Assembly (NCBI GenBank): GCA_963977185.1
Contig: CAXBNV010000003.1
Span: 1 to 64,000, forward strand
From: CAXBNV01 sp963977185
GTDB taxonomy: Bacteria; Pseudomonadota; Gammaproteobacteria; JAGOUU01
DNA length: 64,000 nt
Reading direction: 5' to 3'
Below the pieces are notes generated by a model. That model was not told where the DNA came from. It searched no databases and saw only the letters and a list, made by a program, of their open reading frames with translations. Both the position numbers and the translations under genes were made by a program. This document shows, in pieces, positions 27,025-36,049 of the stretch. The number at the start of each line of letters is the position of its first letter. The stretch's first letter is position 1.

Positions 27025-27064
27025 GTGATAATCCTCTATTTATTATATATTGTGCAGGATTATC
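27025..27064 (-). promoter_or_regulatory. Hairpin sequestering the rne ribosome-binding site
   Basis: In the rne transcript, GATAATCCT (complement of 27056-27064) pairs perfectly over 9 bp with AGGATTATC (complement of 27027-27035). The loop is 20 nt and AU-rich. The AGGA of the second arm is the Shine-Dalgarno site, ending about 7 bases before the ATG. Opening or cutting this stem would control translation. RNase E is known to regulate its own mRNA through its leader in E. coli; an equivalent role here is inferred. Confidence 0.6.
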
Positions 27065-27540
27065 TGAAATAAAAATAATTTAATTATAAAAAAATATTCA
27101 ACTCATAACAGCATGGGTTAATTTATGCTTATAAAAAATGACATAATTAATAAAATTTGTTAGATATAGGTCTTTATTAAATAAAGACTTTAATGTGTAA
27201 TTGAAACTTGTCCAAAGGGTTTTATATGAAAACACAGGGTTTAACTTATTGATTTTGTAGGTTTTCAGAGATAAATTGGGTAGCATAAATTTTATAATTA
27301 TTTTTATATTTTATATAAGCAGCTTAATTTATTTAAATATAACTAATTCTTTTTCAGATATTCTGCATTAAAATTGTGTATAATTTGTTTTGCTTATCTG
27401 TATTTTTATACAATAAGACTTTCCAACTAAAAATATTACATTCATTTCTTTAATTAATATAATATATAATTATAATATATATTACAAATAAAAACTAACA
27501 ATAAATATTTCAATAAATAATTAACAAGTAAGCAGTAAAT
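27025..27540. other. 516-bp intergenic region between divergent rne and rluC
   Basis: This is the longest non-coding stretch in the window. Next to rne it holds the ribosome-site hairpin. The rest is very AT-rich and probably holds a long rne leader and both promoters. A TATAAT at 27379-27384 points toward rluC, but no good -35 box is at the right distance. A 62-codon frame on the minus strand (27098-27286) has no ribosome site or recognisable domain and I do not call it a gene. Divergent rne and rluC with a long leader between them is the arrangement known from E. coli. Confidence 0.6.
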
Positions 27541-28497
27541 ATGAGAACAACATCCCAGAATAATAACATGCCCTTTATTTTTAAAGTTGATTTTAACTCC
27601 CAAGGACAACGGTTAGATAATTATTTAGTTAAAAACCTAAAGACTGTTCCAAAAAGTTTAATTTATAGATTAATACGTAAAGGAGCGGTTAAAGTAAACC
27701 GTAAAAATATAAAGCAGGATTACAAACTAAGAGTTAATGATGAAATATATGTTCCATATTTGGAACAAACATCGCAAAATCCTTATAGAATTTCTCCTCA
27801 TCATATAGATATGTTAAAAAAATCTATTATTTTTGAAAATAGAGATGTTTTAATTATTAATAAACCTGCGGGAATTTCAGTTCATTCTGGAACTAATAAT
27901 GATTATGGTGTTATAGATATTCTAAAGCAAATTTATGGACCATCTCAATATTTAGAATTAGCTCATAGATTAGATAGAGAAACGTCTGGGTGCTTGGTAT
28001 TAGCTAAAAATAGACTAGTTCTGAATGATATTCATAATTCAATGCAAGCAAATCAATTTGAGAAAGAATATATGGCTTTAGTTAAGGGCACATGGTCAAA
28101 TTCTATAAGAGTTATAGAAGATAAGCTAAGGCGTACCCATACATCAGAAGGTGAGAGAAAAGTTATAGTTGATTCAGTTGATGGAAAAGAAGCTGTAACT
28201 AGGGCATCAGTAATTAAAGTTAAAAATAACACAAGCTTAGTGAAGTTAAATCCTATTACTGGAAGAACTCATCAAATTAGGGTTCATTTATCTAATAAAG
28301 GCTTTCCTATTGCAGGTGATAAAAAATATGGTAATAAAGAATGGAATAAACAACTTAAAGATGATTTAGGGTTTGTAAGAATATTTTTACATGCATTTTC
28401 TATTAAGTTTTCATTGCAAGGTTATCAGAAACCTATTTCTGTTCAAGCGGAGCTTGGGGGTGATTTAAATAAAGTTTTAAAACATATTGGATATTAG
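27541..28497 (+). CDS. rluC: 23S rRNA pseudouridine synthase RluC
   Basis: A 318-residue RluA-family pseudouridine synthase. It has an N-terminal S4 RNA-binding domain (about residues 18-80, VPKSLIYRLIRKGAVKVN). The catalytic domain has HRLDRETSG with catalytic Asp145, and ITGRTHQIRVHLSNKGFPI. The length and the S4 domain fit RluC, which modifies positions 955, 2504 and 2580 of E. coli 23S rRNA. Its position divergent from rne supports RluC over RluD. Confidence 0.92.
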   Translation: MRTTSQNNNMPFIFKVDFNSQGQRLDNYLVKNLKTVPKSLIYRLIRKGAVKVNRKNIKQDYKLRVNDEIYVPYLEQTSQNPYRISPHHIDMLKKSIIFENRDVLIINKPAGISVHSGTNNDYGVIDILKQIYGPSQYLELAHRLDRETSGCLVLAKNRLVLNDIHNSMQANQFEKEYMALVKGTWSNSIRVIEDKLRRTHTSEGERKVIVDSVDGKEAVTRASVIKVKNNTSLVKLNPITGRTHQIRVHLSNKGFPIAGDKKYGNKEWNKQLKDDLGFVRIFLHAFSIKFSLQGYQKPISVQAELGGDLNKVLKHIGY

Positions 28498-28538
28498 AAA
28501 ATAATATAAAAACGCCAGTGTAGCAATAACAAAATATG

Positions 28539-29933
28539 TTAATTTACTTCTTTTTTGTTATAAACCATTTTCTTTAAAGTCTTGCTTAAGATTAATATAC
28601 TAATCAAATTAGGCAAGGCTATTCCCATGTTAGCTATATCTGCCATCTCCCAGACCAATTTTAAAGGAATAATAGATCCTATAACAAAGCAAATTAAAAA
28701 TATAATTCTAAACGGTGTAACAGCTTTTGGACCAAATAAAAAATAGCTGCCACGATCTCCATAATAACACCATGTAATTGTAGTTGTATAAGCAAATAAG
28801 AATAACCCTATACCAACTATTGTGCCACCCAATATTTCACCTTGTTTGCCAAATGCGCCTGATAGACCTGTTGCAAAAGCATGCTGTGATAATGGAGTGC
28901 CTATTAAGTTATCTGGGATGTTATTACCATAATGTCCTGTAGATATAATAACTAAAGCAGTCATTGTGCATATTAATAACGTGTCAAATAAAGGGCCTAT
29001 CATATCTAAAAATCCAGCATTGATAGATTTATCAGTTTTTAATGTTGCTATTACGATAGGAGATGAGCCAAGACCTGATTCACTTGAAAAAATTCCTCGA
29101 GAAATTCCGCTTCTAATAATGACCCATAAGCTTGCGCCAAAAGTTGCATTTACAGAAAAAGCATCAGTGATAATTAAATAAAAGCTATGTGGTACAGCTT
29201 TATAGTTGAGGCCTAATATAAATAAAGCACAAAGAACATAAGCTATTGCTATAAAAGGTATAACGATACCAGCAATGTAAGAAATTCTTTTAACGCCTCC
29301 TAAGATTACCGTTCCTATAGTAAATGCTAAAAATATGCCAATATAGATTCTATAGCCATTTAGATCTGGAAATATATAGCCTAATCCATCGACAATAGAA
29401 TTTGCTTGAACCATATTACCAGTAGTTAAAGATGCTATCATAATAAATGAAGCAAACATTACGCCTAATATTTTAGTCCAAATATTTTGTTTGAGTGCAT
29501 TTTGAATTGTGACCATGGGGCCACCAAGAATATCACCTGATTTTTCTATTATTCTGTATTTATGAGCAAGAGTGCAAGATGAAAATTTAATTGCCATTCC
29601 TAAAAAAGCAGTAACCCACATCCAAAATATAGCACCAGGTCCGCCAATTGCTATTGCTGTTGCTACTCCTGCAATATTACCTGTACCAATAGTTCCTGAA
29701 AGTACAGTTGCTAGTGCTCTAAAGCCAGATATTTGATCGGTTGTTTTGTCTTCATCAAAAGGCTTGGTAGTTAAAACTTTAATTGATTCTTTGAAATATC
29801 TGACTTGAATAAATTTTAAATAGATAGTTAAAAATAATCCAGTACCCATAAAAAATATTAAAGTAACAGGAGACCAGGCAATGTCAGATAGCGTATCAAT
29901 GACATTAACAAAAGAGCTATAGAATTGTGACAT
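28539..29933 (-). CDS. Alanine/glycine:cation symporter (AGCS family)
   Basis: A 464-residue inner-membrane protein with about eleven hydrophobic helices. The family signature is seen in ALATVLSGTIGTGNIAGVA and GGPGAIFWMWVTAFLGMA, with a third block at GISRGIFSSESGLGS. AGCS proteins import alanine or glycine with sodium or protons. It is alone on its strand, convergent with rluC. With livKHMGF and the DAACS symporter it is the third amino-acid importer in 64 kb. Confidence 0.92.
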   Translation of the reverse strand: MSQFYSSFVNVIDTLSDIAWSPVTLIFFMGTGLFLTIYLKFIQVRYFKESIKVLTTKPFDEDKTTDQISGFRALATVLSGTIGTGNIAGVATAIAIGGPGAIFWMWVTAFLGMAIKFSSCTLAHKYRIIEKSGDILGGPMVTIQNALKQNIWTKILGVMFASFIMIASLTTGNMVQANSIVDGLGYIFPDLNGYRIYIGIFLAFTIGTVILGGVKRISYIAGIVIPFIAIAYVLCALFILGLNYKAVPHSFYLIITDAFSVNATFGASLWVIIRSGISRGIFSSESGLGSSPIVIATLKTDKSINAGFLDMIGPLFDTLLICTMTALVIISTGHYGNNIPDNLIGTPLSQHAFATGLSGAFGKQGEILGGTIVGIGLFLFAYTTTITWCYYGDRGSYFLFGPKAVTPFRIIFLICFVIGSIIPLKLVWEMADIANMGIALPNLISILILSKTLKKMVYNKKEVN

Positions 29934-30167
29934 AAATTATAGGTAATAATCTTTTCAAATAAAATAAAGTATATTCTTATGTTTCAATAGTCAAGTATTA
30001 AAATTCAATCACTTACAATATGTTATTAGGAGTTACATATTATACTTGTTTTGATTAATCCAGATATCTCTAATCTGTTCCTACAGCCAGGCAATTAGTT
30101 TTACATGTTTTTATCAATGAGATAATATCGTTAACTTAGATTGTAATAATTATATTAGAGATAAAAT

Positions 30168-32744
30168 ATGCTGGATGTCATTAAAAATGAGGTAGAATCG
30201 CTTCAAGAATTTAACGAATGTGAGGTTGATTCAATATCAGAAAAAGTAATCGTTCGCTACAATCAAAGAATTAAACGTGATCTGAGTACTATTTTAAATA
30301 TTTATGAACAAGGCAAAGATGAGAGTGCTGCTCTAGTTAACCTGAAAGATTTTCTTTTAAAGAATTGGAATTTTGTAAAAGGAACAAGTCTTTGTTATAC
30401 ATCCATTCCAAACAGCGATGCTACTAATATTATTTTTAAAATAGCTTTATATGTTGGAGATAAATTACAGCAAAAGCCATTAACGTTTTTGATGCCTGAA
30501 TTAAATTTAGAATCTATTGATATTTCATATCCAAATCTTGGGGATTTGGAAATAAAAGATGTTAAATCTTTGCAGTCATTATTAACTAAACATATTTTAA
30601 GTGAAGACAGTCATGCATTAATACCTGTTAAAGTATTAGCAAACTATGAATCAAGTTCAAAAACTTTAATAAATCCATATTATAATCTATTTAATGAAGG
30701 TAGCAGTGACACTCTCACTGATGATGAGTTCTATCGTTTAAAAAATCATTCAAACTTAACTCTTAATTTTGTTGAGATGCAAAATGATTATCAAAGTAAG
30801 GCATTACAAAATAATAGTCTTTTAGGTGAATTAGAAAGGCTTTGCAAGCTTTTGTCTTTTTATAGCTCAAACCATGTAGGAAGTGAAGCTGATGCAGGTA
30901 TAGGTGTTTATTCAGCTATACCGAGATTTTTTGAGTTTTATAATACTTTATCAATTGAAAAAAAATTTTTAATTCCATCTGCATTAAAAACTTCTATAGA
31001 AAATCTTAAAAAACAGTCATCTGATTATAATAATAGAGGTGGTATTGCTGCAAGCAATATTCAGACTTGTATTGCCACATTAAGAGCAGATATTTTAAGT
31101 AATTTAAAAGGAAATGAAGCTACTTTATCTAAGATTACATTAGAAGATGCAGATTTTACTAGTATCTTAGACAAGATTATTGAGGCAAGAAATTTAGCTA
31201 AAGAAGGTTTGTTAGACTCTGTATATGCAAACAAAAATACCGAAGGTAATGATAAGCTTGGTATAACATCAAAATTGCTAAGTAATTTTGATATTACGTT
31301 AGAAATTCAAGATAAAACAGATTTACAGTTAATTATAAATTTAACGAGTACTGAAATATTAAAAGTTCTTAATAAGGATAATATAAAACAAATTGTTGCA
31401 GTTATAAATACATCAGAACATTTTGTTAATTTTTGTATAGATACTCCATTAGATAAATTAAATGCAATACTAATAAAAACAAAAGATGAGTGCCTTAAAG
31501 GATTGAATATACGTAAATTCTCTGAAATGGTTATTTTATTAGAAGAAGAGAGGTTTTTTTTAGTTTTTAATGCTTTTAAAGATATTATAAAATCACCTCG
31601 TGATTTTAGCGTTATTCTTCAACACCTCAATACTGAGCAAAAAGCAGTAGTATCTGATGGTTTAAGGGGTAATTTACATAATATTATAAAATCATCTCGT
31701 GATTTTAACATTATTTTTAAACATCTAAATAATGATCAAAAAGCAGTAGTATATGAGGATTTAAAGGGTAATTTACATAATATTATAAAATCATCTTTTG
31801 ATTTTAGCATGGTTTTTTGCTATCTAAATGATGAGCAAAGAGCTAAAGTATATGATGTTTTAAAGTGTGATTTGCATGATATTATAAAATCATCTTCTGA
31901 TTTTAATTATGTTCTTCAATATCTAAATGCTGATCAAATAACAGCATTTTTTGAATCTTTAAAGGGTAATTGGTGTAATATTATAAAATCATCTTCTGAT
32001 TTTAGTTATGTTATTCTATATCTAAATGTTGAGCAAATAACAGCATTTTTTGAGTCTTTAAAAGGTAATTTATATAATATTATAAAGTTATCTTCTGATT
32101 TTAATTATGTTCTTAAACATCTAGATGTTGAGCAAAGAGCAGTAGTATATGAGTTTTTTAAGGGTAATTTAAATAAGAACATAAAATCATCTTATGATTT
32201 CAGCATTGTTCTTTACTATCTAAATAATGAGCAAAGAGCTGAAGTATATAATTCATTAAAAGGTAATTTGTATAAGATTATAAAATCATCTTCTGATTTT
32301 AGTATCGTCTTTTGCAATCTAAATAATGAGCAAAGAGCTGAAGTATATGATGTTTTAAAAGATGATTTACATAATATTTTAAAATCAACTGATGATTTTA
32401 TAAATATTTTTCATTATATAGAATGCAAACAAGCAGAAGCAGTTTATTGGTCTTTAAAAAGTCGAATAAAATCTTCTTTAATGTCAGAAAAAGATTATTT
32501 GGCAATTTATAATGAACCATCTTGTTATGGTTTTAGAGATAATTTTAAGGAATACTGTGGTAACATTGAACTATTAACTTTTAAAAATAATGCAAGAAAA
32601 ATAATGAACGATGCATTATTCTTGATAAATTTAGCAAAAGAAAGCGTATATACTTTTAGTTACTATAATTGTGTTTTTATGATGAATTATTCGGTTAATA
32701 AAGAAGTCGAGCCGCCTAAAAGATCTGGTCTATCACCTCATTAA
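30168..32744 (+). CDS. Large repeat protein 1: nine 33-residue helical repeats, candidate effector
   Basis: I do not recognise a named family for this 858-residue soluble protein. It has no signal peptide and no clear membrane segment. Residues about 45-350 form a unique helical region. Residues 473-769 are nine repeats of exactly 33 residues with consensus IIKSSxDFxxVLxxLNxEQ followed by xAVYExLKGNLHN. Each would give two or three helices, forming a solenoid for protein binding. The tail ends EVEPPKRSGLSPH, shared with the next gene. A similar xLxPEQRxAVYExLK...IIKSAxDF pattern is something I associate from memory with large Legionella-type effectors. It is the first of a tandem pair; residues encoded by 30301-31217 are identical in the second. 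Confidence 0.7.
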   Translation: MLDVIKNEVESLQEFNECEVDSISEKVIVRYNQRIKRDLSTILNIYEQGKDESAALVNLKDFLLKNWNFVKGTSLCYTSIPNSDATNIIFKIALYVGDKLQQKPLTFLMPELNLESIDISYPNLGDLEIKDVKSLQSLLTKHILSEDSHALIPVKVLANYESSSKTLINPYYNLFNEGSSDTLTDDEFYRLKNHSNLTLNFVEMQNDYQSKALQNNSLLGELERLCKLLSFYSSNHVGSEADAGIGVYSAIPRFFEFYNTLSIEKKFLIPSALKTSIENLKKQSSDYNNRGGIAASNIQTCIATLRADILSNLKGNEATLSKITLEDADFTSILDKIIEARNLAKEGLLDSVYANKNTEGNDKLGITSKLLSNFDITLEIQDKTDLQLIINLTSTEILKVLNKDNIKQIVAVINTSEHFVNFCIDTPLDKLNAILIKTKDECLKGLNIRKFSEMVILLEEERFFLVFNAFKDIIKSPRDFSVILQHLNTEQKAVVSDGLRGNLHNIIKSSRDFNIIFKHLNNDQKAVVYEDLKGNLHNIIKSSFDFSMVFCYLNDEQRAKVYDVLKCDLHDIIKSSSDFNYVLQYLNADQITAFFESLKGNWCNIIKSSSDFSYVILYLNVEQITAFFESLKGNLYNIIKLSSDFNYVLKHLDVEQRAVVYEFFKGNLNKNIKSSYDFSIVLYYLNNEQRAEVYNSLKGNLYKIIKSSSDFSIVFCNLNNEQRAEVYDVLKDDLHNILKSTDDFINIFHYIECKQAEAVYWSLKSRIKSSLMSEKDYLAIYNEPSCYGFRDNFKEYCGNIELLTFKNNARKIMNDALFLINLAKESVYTFSYYNCVFMMNYSVNKEVEPPKRSGLSPH
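30301..31217 (+). repeat. 917-bp block identical to 33001-33917 (first copy)
   Basis: Line-by-line comparison shows no mismatch between 30301-31217 and 33001-33917 (offset exactly 2700). On each side, many differences begin at once, including a 9-bp indel before the block. Synonymous sites are identical too, which points to recent gene conversion rather than selection. Confidence 0.95.
31584..32474 (+). repeat. Array of nine in-frame 99-bp repeats in repeat protein 1
   Basis: Nine consecutive units of 99 bp encode the 33-residue repeat. Units differ by many substitutions but keep the length exactly. The last unit (ILKSTDDFINIFHYI...) is the most divergent and leads into the C-terminal domain. 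Confidence 0.92.
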
Positions 32745-32876
32745 AATTTGCAAAAATGCATTACCCTCAGACCGACCTAATATGTTCCTACAAGCTCTGC
32801 AAATTAGTTTTGCATATTTTTATAAATGATATAATATAGTTAACTTAGATTGTAGTAATTATATTAGAGATAAAAT

Positions 32877-35447
32877 ATGCTGGATATTATTAAAAATGAA
32901 GTAGAGTTGCTTAACGAATTTGAGGCTGATTCAATATTAGAAAAAGTAATAGTTGGCTACAATAAAAGAATTAAAACTGATCTGAGTACTATTTTAAGTT
33001 TTTATGAACAAGGCAAAGATGAGAGTGCTGCTCTAGTTAACCTGAAAGATTTTCTTTTAAAGAATTGGAATTTTGTAAAAGGAACAAGTCTTTGTTATAC
33101 ATCCATTCCAAACAGCGATGCTACTAATATTATTTTTAAAATAGCTTTATATGTTGGAGATAAATTACAGCAAAAGCCATTAACGTTTTTGATGCCTGAA
33201 TTAAATTTAGAATCTATTGATATTTCATATCCAAATCTTGGGGATTTGGAAATAAAAGATGTTAAATCTTTGCAGTCATTATTAACTAAACATATTTTAA
33301 GTGAAGACAGTCATGCATTAATACCTGTTAAAGTATTAGCAAACTATGAATCAAGTTCAAAAACTTTAATAAATCCATATTATAATCTATTTAATGAAGG
33401 TAGCAGTGACACTCTCACTGATGATGAGTTCTATCGTTTAAAAAATCATTCAAACTTAACTCTTAATTTTGTTGAGATGCAAAATGATTATCAAAGTAAG
33501 GCATTACAAAATAATAGTCTTTTAGGTGAATTAGAAAGGCTTTGCAAGCTTTTGTCTTTTTATAGCTCAAACCATGTAGGAAGTGAAGCTGATGCAGGTA
33601 TAGGTGTTTATTCAGCTATACCGAGATTTTTTGAGTTTTATAATACTTTATCAATTGAAAAAAAATTTTTAATTCCATCTGCATTAAAAACTTCTATAGA
33701 AAATCTTAAAAAACAGTCATCTGATTATAATAATAGAGGTGGTATTGCTGCAAGCAATATTCAGACTTGTATTGCCACATTAAGAGCAGATATTTTAAGT
33801 AATTTAAAAGGAAATGAAGCTACTTTATCTAAGATTACATTAGAAGATGCAGATTTTACTAGTATCTTAGACAAGATTATTGAGGCAAGAAATTTAGCTA
33901 AAGAAGGTTTGTTAGACCCTGCATATGCAGATAAAAATACCGAAGCTAATGATAAGCTTGGTATTACATCAGAATTGCTAAGGAATTTTAAGATTAAGTT
34001 AGAAATTCAATATAAAGCAGATTTACAGTTAATTATAAATCTAACAAGTACTGAAATATTAAAAGTTCTTAGTGAAGATAATATAAATCAAATAGTTTCA
34101 GTTATAAATACATCAGTAGATTTTGTTAATTTTTGTATAGATACTCCACTAGATAAATTAAATACAATATTAAAAATAATAAAAAATAAATACTTTGAAG
34201 AATTAAGTATAAGTAAATTCTCTGAAATAATTATTTTATTAGAAGAAGAGAAGTTTTTTTTAGTTTTTAATGCTTTTAAAGATATTCTAAAATCACCAGC
34301 TGATTTTAGAGATATTCTTGAAGCTCTAAATCCTGAGCAAATAACAGCAGTATGTGAGTCTTTAAAGGGTAATTTGCATAATATTATAAAATCATATTGG
34401 AGTTTTAGTAAAGTTATTGAACATCTAAATTCTGAGCAAAAAGCAGCAGTATTTGAGTCTTTAAAAGGTAATTTGCATAATATTATAAAATCAGCTGATG
34501 ATTTTATAATTGTTTTTTTGTCTCTAAATCCTGAGCAAATAACAGTAGTATGTGAGTCTTTAAAGGGTGAGTTGCATAATATTATAAAATCAGCTTATGA
34601 TTTTAAAGATGTTATTTACCATCTAAATGCTGAGCAAATAACAGTAGTATGTGAGTTTTTAAAGGATAATTTGCATAATATTATAGAGTCAGCTGATGAT
34701 TTTGAATATATTCTTGAGCCTCTAAATACTGAGCAAAGAGTAGAAGTATATGAGTCTTTAAAGGGTAATTTGCATAATATGATAAAATCAGCTTGGAATT
34801 TTAGTCAAGTTATTGAACATTTAAATACTGAACAAAAAGCAGCAGTTGTTGAGTCTTTAAAGGGTAATTTGAAAAATATAATAAAATCAGCTGATGATTT
34901 TATTAAGGTTGTTCGCTCTCTAGATGCTGAGCAAAAAGCAGAAGTTGTTGAGTCTTTAAAGGGTGATTTTAATAATATAATAAAATCACGTTATGATTTT
35001 AAAGATGTTATTTACCATCTAAATTCTGAGCAAATAACAGTAGTATGTGAGTCTTTAAATGGTAATTTATATAATATTATAAAATCATCTTATGATTTTA
35101 GTAACGTTATTCGCTATCTAAATACTGAACAAACAACAGCAGTTTATGAGCCTTTAAAGGGTGAAATAAGATCTTCTTTGATGTCAAAAACAGATTATTT
35201 TAAGATTTATAATGAACCATCTTTCTATGATTGTAGAGATAATTTTAAGGAATATTGTGGTAGCATTGAACTATTAATATTTAAAAATAATGCAATAAGA
35301 ATAATAAATGATACATTATTATGTATGAGCAGTGCCGTAAAAGGAGTCGTAGATACTCTTGTTTTCTATATTGATGCGTTTATTATTGATTATTTTGTTA
35401 ATGAAGAAGTCGAGCCGCCTAAAAGATCTGGTCTATCGCCTCATTAA
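32877..35447 (+). CDS. Large repeat protein 2: tandem paralogue with nine 33-residue repeats
   Basis: An 856-residue paralogue of the preceding gene, same strand, 132 bp downstream. The leader (last 50 bp before the start, with TTAACTTAGATTGTA) is also conserved. Residues about 42-347 are identical to protein 1, whereas the first 41 residues, the linker and the repeats have diverged. Residues 470-766 hold nine 33-residue repeats, consensus IIKSAxDFxxVIxxLNxEQ then xxVVCESLKGNLHN. The C-terminal 90 residues keep KTDYFKIYNEPS and the tail EVEPPKRSGLSPH. The fixed head with varied repeats suggests a common delivery or enzymatic head and different binding targets. Function is unknown; effector status is inferred. 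Confidence 0.7.
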   Translation: MLDIIKNEVELLNEFEADSILEKVIVGYNKRIKTDLSTILSFYEQGKDESAALVNLKDFLLKNWNFVKGTSLCYTSIPNSDATNIIFKIALYVGDKLQQKPLTFLMPELNLESIDISYPNLGDLEIKDVKSLQSLLTKHILSEDSHALIPVKVLANYESSSKTLINPYYNLFNEGSSDTLTDDEFYRLKNHSNLTLNFVEMQNDYQSKALQNNSLLGELERLCKLLSFYSSNHVGSEADAGIGVYSAIPRFFEFYNTLSIEKKFLIPSALKTSIENLKKQSSDYNNRGGIAASNIQTCIATLRADILSNLKGNEATLSKITLEDADFTSILDKIIEARNLAKEGLLDPAYADKNTEANDKLGITSELLRNFKIKLEIQYKADLQLIINLTSTEILKVLSEDNINQIVSVINTSVDFVNFCIDTPLDKLNTILKIIKNKYFEELSISKFSEIIILLEEEKFFLVFNAFKDILKSPADFRDILEALNPEQITAVCESLKGNLHNIIKSYWSFSKVIEHLNSEQKAAVFESLKGNLHNIIKSADDFIIVFLSLNPEQITVVCESLKGELHNIIKSAYDFKDVIYHLNAEQITVVCEFLKDNLHNIIESADDFEYILEPLNTEQRVEVYESLKGNLHNMIKSAWNFSQVIEHLNTEQKAAVVESLKGNLKNIIKSADDFIKVVRSLDAEQKAEVVESLKGDFNNIIKSRYDFKDVIYHLNSEQITVVCESLNGNLYNIIKSSYDFSNVIRYLNTEQTTAVYEPLKGEIRSSLMSKTDYFKIYNEPSFYDCRDNFKEYCGSIELLIFKNNAIRIINDTLLCMSSAVKGVVDTLVFYIDAFIIDYFVNEEVEPPKRSGLSPH
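33001..33917 (+). repeat. 917-bp block identical to 30301-31217 (second copy)
   Basis: Exact second copy of the block in repeat protein 1. The last differing base upstream is at 33000 and the first downstream at 33918. Confidence 0.95.
34284..35174 (+). repeat. Array of nine in-frame 99-bp repeats in repeat protein 2
   Basis: Nine 99-bp units, each encoding a 33-residue repeat, in register with those of the upstream paralogue. Several units resemble each other more than their counterparts in protein 1. Units 4 and 8, for example, both carry YDFKDVIYHLN, pointing to unit shuffling within this array. Confidence 0.92.
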
Positions 35448-35537
35448 AATTTGCAAAAAATAGAATAAAAAAATTCTCAGGAGTCAATATATTGCTTAGG
35501 TCAAACTTAGGTTTTTATACATATTCTTATATTAGTT

Positions 35538-35909
35538 TTAATTTAATATTAAACCAACAGCTATATGACGATTATCGCTAATTAATAAATTATAAGTTCT
35601 GCAAGCAGAAGGGCTGCTCATAATTTCAAAAGGGGTTTTAGAGTTATATAATAATGACAAAACTTCTTTATTAGGATATATAGATATGTCACCTGTACCA
35701 ATAATAAATAGTTCAGGAGATGATTTACTTAATAATTCGATATCTTTTTGTGTTATTTTATTTATATCATTTATTTCCCAATCAGAAGATAAGTCATCTT
35801 TGGTAATAATAAGGCTTTTAGAATAATTTTCGTTATTTATTGTTATTTTATTGTTCTCACAAGAGTTTATTTTAAACTTTGCTTGTAAAATATCTTCTTC
35901 GAATTTCAT
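35538..35909 (-). CDS. Mth938-like domain protein (DUF498 family)
   Basis: A 123-residue protein with the Mth938-like fold. The signature is ELFIIGTGDISIYPNKEV (loop region), then TPFEIMSSPSACRTYNLLI and the end RHIAVGLIL. Bacterial members are small cytosolic proteins of unknown reaction; the mitochondrial relative NDUFAF3 helps assemble complex I. The gene is divergent from the bufferin operon with 140 bp between the starts. Confidence 0.82.
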   Translation of the reverse strand: MKFEEDILQAKFKINSCENNKITINNENYSKSLIITKDDLSSDWEINDINKITQKDIELLSKSSPELFIIGTGDISIYPNKEVLSLLYNSKTPFEIMSSPSACRTYNLLISDNRHIAVGLILN

Positions 35910-35943
35910 GAATTATCTCTTATAAAATTTCAACTAAGCTGGC

Positions 35944-35993
35944 ATAGCAAGATATGAAACTAACCTTTGCTATTCACTCATGGTTTTGTTATT
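35944..35993 (+). repeat. Possible dispersed intergenic repeat, copy 1
   Basis: The segment starts ATAGCAAGATA (35944-35954) and ends CTCATGGTTTTGTTATT (35977-35993). Both ends recur, with one or two changes and a longer middle, at 63632-63697 before sdhE. Both copies are upstream of a gene start by 45-60 bp. Confidence 0.35.
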
Positions 35994-36021
35994 GATATTT
36001 TATACTATAATCTAGTATATT
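35992..36021 (+). promoter_or_regulatory. Candidate promoter of the bufA operon
   Basis: TTGATA (35992-35997, five of six) is followed by 18 bp and TATATT (36016-36021, five of six). A perfect TATAAT at 36006-36011 is also present but lacks a -35 at a normal distance. The bufA start is at 36050. I saw no obvious metal-regulator operator. Confidence 0.4.
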
Positions 36022-36049
36022 AATAATATTATATTAGGGAAAATATATT

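Noticed and set aside
27098..27286. 62-codon frame on the minus strand between rne and rluC
   Set aside because: No ribosome site, no domain, and it lies where the rne leader is expected; composition is that of AT-rich non-coding DNA.
31584..35174. Possible CRISPR or satellite array because of regular repeats
   Set aside because: The 99-bp units are contiguous, diverged and in frame within long coding regions, with no conserved short repeat and variable spacer pattern.
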